64,000 nt of DNA from Tupaia tana. Taxonomy: Eukaryota > Chordata > Mammalia > Scandentia > Tupaiidae. A program made the position numbers and the translations under genes. The stretch spans positions 9,914,485-9,978,484 of the forward strand of contig JAKSZU010000011.1 of NCBI GenBank assembly GCA_026018925.1. Reading direction: 5' to 3'. Positions 57,307-64,000 of this stretch are shown here, in pieces. Below the pieces are notes generated by a model. The model ran no database searches. It was not told where the DNA came from and saw nothing but the letters and a program-made list of their open reading frames with translations. Every line of letters starts with the position of its first letter. The first letter of the stretch is position 1.

Positions 57307-58087
57307 TGTGAAATGTCCTTTATTTCTCCTTATTGTGGAGTCTAGTTTGTTTTTACTAATATAGCCACATGAATTATTCCTTACAATGGAATGGCCCCTT
57401 TTATTTTTCTCTCTTATCTTCAAGTCTGCTTGGTCAGATATACCATAACCATATCAGCTTTCATGCCTGCTGTTTAAGAATATCTTTTTTTAAAAAATTT
57501 GTTTATTTTCAACCTGTGTCTTTGTATTTCAGATGTTTCTTGCAGACAGCATATAGTGGGTTCTTGCATTTTAAAATCCAGTAATTTCTGCCTTATAATT
57601 GGATTGTTTAGTCCATGTGCATTTAATATAGTTACTGATGTAGTGGACTTTTAGTCTACCATTTTGTCTTGTTTTCTATTTGACTTTTATTTTTGTTTCT
57701 CTCTCGCTCCTTTCTTAACACAGTTTAGGTTGAGTTCTTTTCAGAATTCCTTTATTAGCTTTTTATCTATACATTGGTGGATAATATTTTTAGAGTTACA
57801 AGTATACATTATTTACTTACCAGAGCTTACTTTAACTTACTAAAATCGACTTTAATACTGCACCACTTTATACTTCACAAATCATATTTCTCATTTCCCA
57901 CCTCTCACTTAACACCTTTACACTTCCCATTTCCCACCTGACGCTTCCCCACCACTTGCCTCCCACTTCCTTCTTGGCAGTTCAGAAGTGTAATAACATA
58001 ACAACAAATTAATTCCATTACTTTTCCTTTATACTATTTTAATCTTTTACCTTTACTCCTGTTATATTGCCATTATTTTTACTTTTT

Positions 58088-58175
58088 AAAAAATTTTATT
58101 TTAGATTTTTGTCAGAGGGTGAGTGCTTGTCAGAGAGGCAGACAGAGACAGAGAGGGAAAGTGAGAAATCACCTT
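58088..58175 (-). mobile_element. L-type SINE 3' fragment
   Basis: TTTTTGTCAGAGGGTGAGTG through AGTGAGAAATCAC. Head half absent. Confidence 0.7.
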
Positions 58176-59101
58176 TTACGAGTGAGGGTTCAGACTTACA
58201 GAGAGGGTTTTTCCTCTCCTTTTGTTGATGTGAGTGTAGAAGAGAACTCTTCCAAGGCCTCACAGTGCTCAGGTGTTGGGCTCCAACATATCTGGACTGA
58301 TTGGGTGGCTGTGTGGCAGGGCATTGACCTGAGATTGAGCATGTCGGAGTGAGGAGTGATATCCAACATCAGACCTTGATTTCATGCTCTACCTGGGTAG
58401 GGGTCTTGGGTGAAAGAGCTGCCTGCTTTTCTCTGCTCCTAGTTGGGAGAGAGGGTAAACTGGAATTAGCACAAGAAATATAACTCCACCCACCTTCCTC
58501 CTCTGTGGGTGCAGAAATGAGGAGGTGGTCTCAATAAACAAAAAACAGGCCCTGATCTCACACTCTAACCAGGCAGGGGTCTTGGGTGAAAGAGTTGTCT
58601 AATGTGTTAATAGGGCAGATTTTTGGGAAACCCAGTTTGTTTCTTAAGTTCTAAGTTGACGAGTCTAGACCACTGACTGGGTCTTACCTGTGAATCTTGC
58701 TGAGACTTGTTCTTCAGATTCCAGCAACTTCAGCAGCTCCAAATTCTGATCTCTGCCTCCTCCACCTAGTGAGACCGCTGTGCTCTGTTTGAGCTCCAAT
58801 GTCCTGCTATGCAATTGGAAAATTGTCCCCAACTTTATGATATTGGGGCTTACCTCATAAATTTCTCTTCTCTCAAGAACTATATTCTTGCTTGCCTTAT
58901 TCTCCAGTTGCTTCATACATGTTTTCTTCAGTTTTATAGTTGTTTCCAGCAGCTAGGCTAGTCAGTATTACCAGTTACTCTGCCATGGGCAGAAACAGGA
59001 TTCCTCAAATGTGTATATATTGAGCACTTAATATATATCACACTACACGGTATATCCTACATAAATATAAAAATGAAATATGTGGATTTATTATTTTATA
59101 A

Positions 59102-59307
59102 GTCTTTTTTTATTTGATTCATGTGTGTGGGGAAGAGAGACAGAGAGACAGAGATTGGAGCTCCAATAAGGTCTTGACATGTGACCCACCCCAGCCTCAG
59201 CCAGCTCTGAATACTCAGGAAGGTCTCTAGCTGCAAACCTGGAACTCTCCCACGTGGGTCAGCCTCACAGAGCACCACGTTTTACCATTGCACTGCCTTT
59301 CAGTTCT
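59102..59307 (-). mobile_element. T2-type SINE
   Basis: Antisense T2 head (TCCCACGTGGGTCAGCCTCA, ACCATTGCACTGCC) with GACAGAGAGACAGAGATTGG at the 3' side. Confidence 0.6.
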
Positions 59308-59532
59308 TATGGGTTTCTTTTTAAGCAAAATAATAAATTTAATGAGATTCATATGAAAAAATGTGATGATCCTTTTAGCCTTTTTCCATTTTTTTGACTG
59401 TTGAAAAGGCATACTTTTTTTTTTTTTTTGGTAATGATTTCCTACTGTGGGATGAATTATTTGGTTGAAATGGTACGGGTGAGTACATTGCTTCTTTTAC
59501 CTTAAGAAAAACAGCTATTCAAAGCTAGAGGT

Positions 59533-59691
59533 TTTTAAAAATTATTTATTTTATTTAGCTTTATTTATTTTTTAATTCGACGAGAGAGAGAGAGACAGAG
59601 ACAGAAAGCTAGCTGCCAGATCTGAGACTCAAACCGTAGTTGGCCATGTGGGATTCCAGTGCCCTCAACCACCATGCCACCTGCCGGCCCC
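59533..59691 (-). mobile_element. S-type SINE
   Basis: Flanked by CAAAGCTAG. Clean S structure with TTCGACGAGAGAGAG and head CACCTGCCGGCCC. Confidence 0.88.
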
Positions 59692-59995
59692 AAAGCTAGT
59701 GTATTATATAGTTCCCTGATTAATCTAGACACCCAAGTGATAGGGTGTTGTGTTGATTGTTGCCATTAGTGTTAGGGAAAAATGATGACCTCTAGCTCCT
59801 TCGCAACATTTAAAGATTGACCCAGTACTAGGGTTACCTGAAAAAAAAGTTAACTAGATACAATGCATGAGTCTTTAAAAATACCTCACTATTAACTTTG
59901 CCACTTAGTATTTCTTTATTTCACTTTCTTACTGTCTTCCAAGTTTTGATATCATTCAGATAAAATAGTGGTTACTTATTTTAAGGGCATAGGAA

Positions 59996-60254
59996 TTTTT
60001 TTTTTTTTTTTTTGGAGAGGTTTTTGCTATAGGGCACGTATGCTTGCCAGAAAGACAGAGAGATAGAAAGCGAGAAATCACCCCCCCGGGGGGATGGCCA
60101 CGCCGCAATCCCTTCTCCTACATTCTCCTCTCAGGATCTTGGGCATGCACGCACACGTGCTTGGCGTGAGTTTAAGCCACCAGATCCGGGACTCAAACCA
60201 CGGTTGTCTACATGGCAGTTCAGCAACATAGCCATTACGCTAACTTCTGGTTCC
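59996..60254 (-). mobile_element. L-type SINE
   Basis: Flanks AGGAATTTTTT and AGGAATATTTT. Well preserved. Confidence 0.9.
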
Positions 60255-60667
60255 AGGAATATTTTTGAGGTAGTCATCTGTTCTAAACCTTCTTTAGGCC
60301 CCAGTTGAAAGTTTCAGTTATCACAGATTTCCCATAAATTCCTTGGTAGACTTTTTTGCAATGCAGCACTCAAAAGAGGTCACTTGAAAATTTCTTTTTA
60401 CCTTTTGGGGAAGACTTAATTTGTTCTCTTTGACCTCCTGTTTACCATGGAAACACATGATCATTTTAACATTAGCTTTTATTCCTAGGGCATTAGTTTG
60501 TTTTTGTGTCCAGCTTTCAAAAATAGTACCCAGCTTTTTTTTATTATTATTTTTTAAGTGTTCAGATACATGGTTGCTGATATAGAAGTTTTTTTTTTTT
60601 TTTTTTTTTTTTGCAGAAGAGCCATTTCTTAGAAATCTGTAGTAAAATCTATAGTGAAAATGCTTTG

Positions 60668-60828
60668 GGCCAGTAGGTGGCATGGTGGTTAAGGTGCTGG
60701 ACTGCCATATGGCTAACTGTGGTTTGAGTCTTGAACTTGGGGACTTGCTTTCTCACTTTCTCTTCTGCACACATGTCCTATAGTAGATTAAATGGTAATA
60801 GTAATAATAAAATAAATAATTATTTGAG
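60668..60828 (+). mobile_element. S-type-like SINE
   Basis: Head GGGCCAGTAGGTGGCATGG. End TGTCCTATAGTAGATTAAAT. Confidence 0.82.
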
Positions 60829-60950
60829 AAAGTAGAAAATACTTCCTATGGTGCACTTTGTTCTCCTGCCTGGTCTGGACATTTGAAGACAAAAAAGAAC
60901 ATACCATAAAAAGGGCAGGTGATGATACTTGCTTAGAAATGGTATCAGGG

Positions 60951-61187
60951 GATCAGCAGATAGCTTAATCGCTATGTTGCTGAACTCCCATGTAGTGGAC
61001 CTCAGTTCGAATCCTGGACCCAGTACAGGTGCATGCATGCCCAAGATCCTGAGAGGAGAATGGAGGAGAAGGGACTGTGGTGTGGCCAACCCCCCTGGGG
61101 GGTGATTTCTCACTTTCTGTCTCTCTGTCTCTCTCTCTCTCTGGCGAGAGCATGCACCCTATAGGGAAAAACCTCTCCAAAAAAAGG
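60951..61187 (+). mobile_element. L-type SINE
   Basis: B box AGTTCGAATCC, then CCAGTACAGGTGC with the TTAAAACTCACGCC block deleted. Confidence 0.86.
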
Positions 61188-61316
61188 CCAATCAATAATG
61201 ATAGACATTGGAGTTTTTGACCGCCCAGAATCGAGAGCCCCCCATTAACACCCATGGCATCCTAAGAGATGAGAAAGGCTGTATATTAGGAGTTAAGACT
61301 ACACCCTAGGGTAAAT

Positions 61317-61553
61317 TTTTTTTTTCATTGTCAGAGCATGTGTGTGTGCGCCAGTGAGAGAGAGAGAGACAAAGAGACAGGGAGAAAGGATCTCACAACT
61401 GGGCACGGGCATGCTGTGATTCCTTCTCTGTTTCTCCTGTTGAGATTTTAGACATGTAGGCACATGTTTTTTAAGATGCTGGAGCCAGGATTTGAACCAT
61501 AGTTTACCATATGGGATCCAGCTCCCTTCATTGCTAGTCTACGGGGCTTGTCC
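61317..61553 (-). mobile_element. Old L-type SINE
   Basis: TTGTCAGAGCATGTGTGTGT at left and TAGTCTACGGGGCTTGTCC at the head. Lies 130 bp before the ZNF18 SCAN-exon acceptor. Confidence 0.68.
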
Positions 61554-61681
61554 TCCCTTAGAATTAATTTTAAAATAGTGTATCCACTGAGCAGTTTCAA
61601 GAGATCCATGGTCGACTCCAAGGCTTTTTATGTAGGGTACGTGAGTTTCTTGTTTCTGAAAATATGTTCTCTTCTGTCTAG

Positions 61682-61786
61682 CACTCGATCTCATTCCTTC
61701 TGCTCGTCCCCGTGAAGACCTGGTTCTCCCTGCAAGACATCTGCACCCCAGACCCACTTCACCTGAAAGGACTTCCAATCCAGACA
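61682..61786 (+). other. ZNF18: ZNF18 exon 2, 5' UTR portion
   Basis: The exon begins after a pyrimidine-rich acceptor (TTCTCTTCTGTCTAG). The reading frame is open from the exon start into the coding region, including an in-frame GTG at 61712. The first in-frame ATG is at 61787, and homologous ZNF18 proteins start with MPxD, so this part is taken as untranslated. Confidence 0.75.
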
Positions 61787-62173
61787 ATGCCCATTGACGT
61801 GGGACAGGCCCCAGGCCTGCTGCCGCTGCTGGCGAAGACCGAGGATTCTTTGTTCCCAGGACCAGATGCTGTCCTGCAAGGGGATCCCTCTAGTCCAGAG
61901 ACTGCACGCCAACTTTTCAGGCAGTTTCGTTATCAGGTGATGTCTGGGCCCCAGGAGACCCTGAGACAACTTCGAAAGCTCTGTTTCCAGTGGCTGCGAC
62001 CAGAGGTTCACACCAAGGAGCAAATCCTAGAGATCCTCATGCTGGAGCAGTTTCTGACCATCCTGCCCGGGGAGATCCAGATGTGGGTGCGGAAACAGTG
62101 TCCAGGCAGTGGGGAGGAGGCAGTGACCCTTGTGGAGAGCTTGAAGGGAGACCCCTGGAGACTCTGGCAGTGG
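61787..62173 (+). CDS. ZNF18: ZNF18 first coding exon (SCAN domain)
   Basis: ZNF18 is a nuclear SCAN/C2H2 zinc-finger protein presumed to regulate transcription. This exon encodes its first 129 residues, starting [11 protein letters not shown] complete SCAN dimerisation domain covers about residues 38-122, with the hallmark [29 protein letters not shown] and LPGEIQ blocks. The start ATG has A at -3. The exon ends after LWQW in phase 0 at a TGG|GTAAGC donor. It agrees closely with the human ZNF18 N-terminus as I remember it. The ISIQVLGQ continuation in the exon at 63701 also distinguishes it from other SCAN-ZNF paralogues. No KRAB or zinc-finger exon falls inside the window. It lies divergently from MAP2K4, the arrangement I recall for human 17p12. 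Confidence 0.92.
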
Positions 62174-63700
62174 GTAAGCAGAGAGTGTTACGATCTGTGA
62201 ATGAAGCATAGGTATCCTTTGGGATCTCATCCAATGTGTTGTCTTTTTTCTGATACCACTTGTGAACCCAGCCAACAACCAGTTCTCTGATTCTGTGACA
62301 CCAACCGAGTGTCGAGCAATTCAGTCTTCCATTACCTGGAGTTAGCACTGTCCCCATAGGTTCAGAGCATATTCCCACAAGACGACCCTACTTCAGATAC
62401 CCATTGCAAGTCCTAGGTACTTCTGTATTACCAGTACTTCTGATGAACTGACTAAATTTGGGAGTTCCCACAATCCCTTTTTTTTTTTGAGAGTTTTTTT
62501 TTTTTTTTTCACTATAGGGCGCGTGCACTCGCCAGACAGACAAGAGAGAGACATAGAGACAGAAAGCGAGAAATCACCCCCTTGGGGGATGGTCACGCCG
62601 CAATCCCTTCTCCTCCATTCTCCTCTCGGGATCTTGGGCACGCACGCACACGCGCCCGGCGTGAGTTCTAAGCCACCAGGTCGGGGACGCGAACTGCGGT
62701 CGACTATGTGGGAGTCCAGCGACATAGCCATTACGCTAACTGCTGGTTCCCCCACAATCCCTTCTTCAAATTTGATAATTTATTAGAATGGCTTACAGCA
62801 CTTAGGAAAGCACTTTACTTACTTCTTATAAAGGATACAAGTTCCTAAGAATCCAGTGGAAGAGCCGCATGGGGCAGAGTCTGGAGAAGAGGGTGTGTAG
62901 CTTCCGTGTTCTCTCCTAGTATACCTTCATGGGGGACCTCGAGTTCACCACCCTGGAAGCTCCCAGAACCCCATCGTTCAGGGATTTTTATGGAGATTTC
63001 ACTATTTTAGCATAGTCTATTAAGTCTTTTATTTTTGGTTGAAATCTCCAGTGTCTCTCCCATCCCAAAGTTGGGAGGTATGAGTGAAAGTCCCAACCCT
63101 CTGGTCAGCCTTCTGCCTGAAGCTGTACAGGGACCCACAAGGGGTCACCATATTAACCTAGACTCAGGTGTGGTTGAAAAGGTCTCATTGTGAATTAACA
63201 GAAGACACTTCCTTCATTCCTATCATTCAGGAAATTACAAAGGTTTTTAGGAACTCTGTCAGGAAGCAGGCACAAAGACCACATGGATATTTGTTATTTT
63301 ACCACATCTGGGTGTCCTTATACTGCACCTGATTCTGAGACTTTGACTCTCAGTGCTTTCCAGCCATTGGAGATTGAGGATCAAGTCTCCCATCCCATTC
63401 TATCTCCACAAGCTGACCAAAAGATGCCCGAGTTTTAATGGGTGGAGAACAGCCAGTAGAAACACAGTTTTAGTGGCACGTCTCTAAGGTCTCCCAGAAC
63501 TGGCTCAGGTCTCAGCTGTTGGTATCTTTTGGGATATTTCTTCCACTGGTTCCTGCTAGACTAGAAATAAAAGCTGGCTTTCTTTTTTCCTACTTGTGTC
63601 CCTAAAGATAGTGCTATGATCTGTTTTAGAAAGTTAGCTTTGTATCTTTCAGAAGTTCTGACTCTGGATCCTTCAGTAATCAATGCTGCTTGGTCTCTAG
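62174..63700 (+). other. ZNF18: ZNF18 intron between coding exons
   Basis: Canonical GT...AG intron of 1,527 bp containing one young antisense L-type SINE (62481-62750). The rest is unique sequence with no recognisable gene. Confidence 0.88.
62481..62750 (-). mobile_element. Young L-type SINE in ZNF18 intron
   Basis: Flanks CCACAATCCCTTTTT and CCACAATCCCTTCTT. Very close to consensus, about 310 bp after the SCAN-exon donor. Confidence 0.92.
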
Positions 63701-63881
63701 ATCAGCATCCAAGTGCTGGGACAGGAAATCTCATCTGAGAATATGGAGTCTCTAAGCAGCCATGTGGGGAGTGTGGAGCCCCATCTTGAAGTGGTGCCCC
63801 AGGAGTTGGGACTTCAGAACTCTCCTGGAGGGCTGCTGAGCCACGTTGTAAAAGAGGAGTCTGATTTAGAACCGGAATTAG
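63701..63881 (+). CDS. ZNF18: ZNF18 second coding exon (linker after SCAN)
   Basis: The acceptor TTGGTCTCTAG is followed by ISIQVLGQEISSENMES and ends at a TTAG|GTGAGG donor: 60 codons plus one base, phase 1. The sequence continues the SCAN exon in frame and is acidic. VKEESD near the end fits the psi-K-x-E pattern of sumoylation sites that often follows SCAN domains. Relative to my memory of human ZNF18, a few residues are missing around NSPGG. The next base pair would complete an Ala codon in the following exon, outside the window. Confidence 0.9.
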
Positions 63882-64000
63882 GTGAGGACAATATCATGGG
63901 GTGATATTGTGGTACCGTTGGAGAAATTTGGGGGTGATAGGCCTAAGTGTGAGATGAAATGATATACTGCTTAGAGTGGGGTATCCCTGAAAGTTTGGCA
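63882..64000 (+). other. ZNF18: Start of next ZNF18 intron
   Basis: Sequence following the GTGAGG donor. The frame soon stops (TGA at 63902-63904), as expected of intron. Confidence 0.8.

Larger units (their letters stand above)
56330..57720 (-). mobile_element. L1 ORF2-region fragment, antisense
   Basis: Antisense to remembered L1 ORF2: GTGTATTCTGCAGTCGTTGA, ACAAAATGTCCTTT, TTTCTTGCAGACAGCATATA, CATTTAATATAGTTACTGAT, and TTTAGTCTACCATTTTGTCT. Many stops; two SINEs inserted. Confidence 0.75.
55144..61681 (+). other. ZNF18: ZNF18 5' intron
   Basis: Inferred intron between the CpG-island donor and the acceptor TTCTGTCTAG at 61680-61681. It contains a large antisense L1 fragment (about 56330-57720), L- and S-type SINEs, one T2 element and unique AT-rich sequence. 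About 58180-59090 shows nothing I can name. Confidence 0.6.

Noticed and set aside
61712-61786. N-terminal extension of ZNF18 from 61712
   Set aside because: That codon is GTG. The ATG at 61787 is the first in frame and matches the family start.

Overview
This is nuclear DNA from a placental mammal. It has split genes with GT/AG junctions, CpG-island promoters, old mammalian repeats (MIR, L2, L1, a MaLR-type LTR, MER5A) and a very dense load of tRNA-derived SINEs. The SINEs resemble, from memory, the CYN-type tRNA-derived SINEs of colugos (Dermoptera), and 7SL-like segments also occur. My best guess is a colugo or a close relative. That rests on recalled family features, not on a database match.

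The locus is recognisable. On the minus strand, 31740-31854 is coding exon 1 of MAP2K4 (MKK4, the JNK/p38 kinase kinase) inside a CpG island at about 31050-32060. Everything to its left (1-31739) is MAP2K4 intron 1. On the plus strand, a second CpG island (about 54930-55340) holds the probable non-coding first exon of ZNF18, followed by the SCAN-domain coding exon (61787-62173) and the next coding exon (63701-63881). The remaining ZNF18 exons and the MAP2K4 kinase exons lie outside the window. The two genes are head to head about 23 kb apart, as I recall for human 17p12.

Interspersed repeats: about 80 SINE pieces are listed. 'L-type' copies (about 240-280 bp) run from a tRNA-like head (A box like TTAGCGTAATGG, B box like GGTTCGAGTCC) through a G/C-rich hairpin core (CCCCCCTGGGGGG) and a CT-rich stretch to a CCCTATAGCRAAAACCTCTC end with an A-rich tail. 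'S-type' copies (about 140-180 bp) share the head but pass directly to TTGCTTTCTCACT, a TCTGGTCAAATTAAA end and an AAATAAATAA tail. 'T2' copies are older elements with another tRNA-like head. There are also two families of short palindromic TA-flanked DNA transposons and a solo LTR inside a SINE.

SINE-poor stretches are 14.25-16.56 kb, 18.1-20.3 kb, 23.98-25.34 kb, 27.7-33.0 kb (around the MAP2K4 promoter), 53.4-56.6 kb (around the ZNF18 promoter) and 62.8-64 kb.

The most unusual signal is local copying. Four segments of 120-275 bp are duplicated within 0.4-1.8 kb of themselves, two direct and two inverted. Three of the copies lie inside or consist of SINE sequence. The clearest is a 188-bp inverted pair with one mismatch and a 14-bp flanking duplication. 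I see no evidence of a new protein-coding system.
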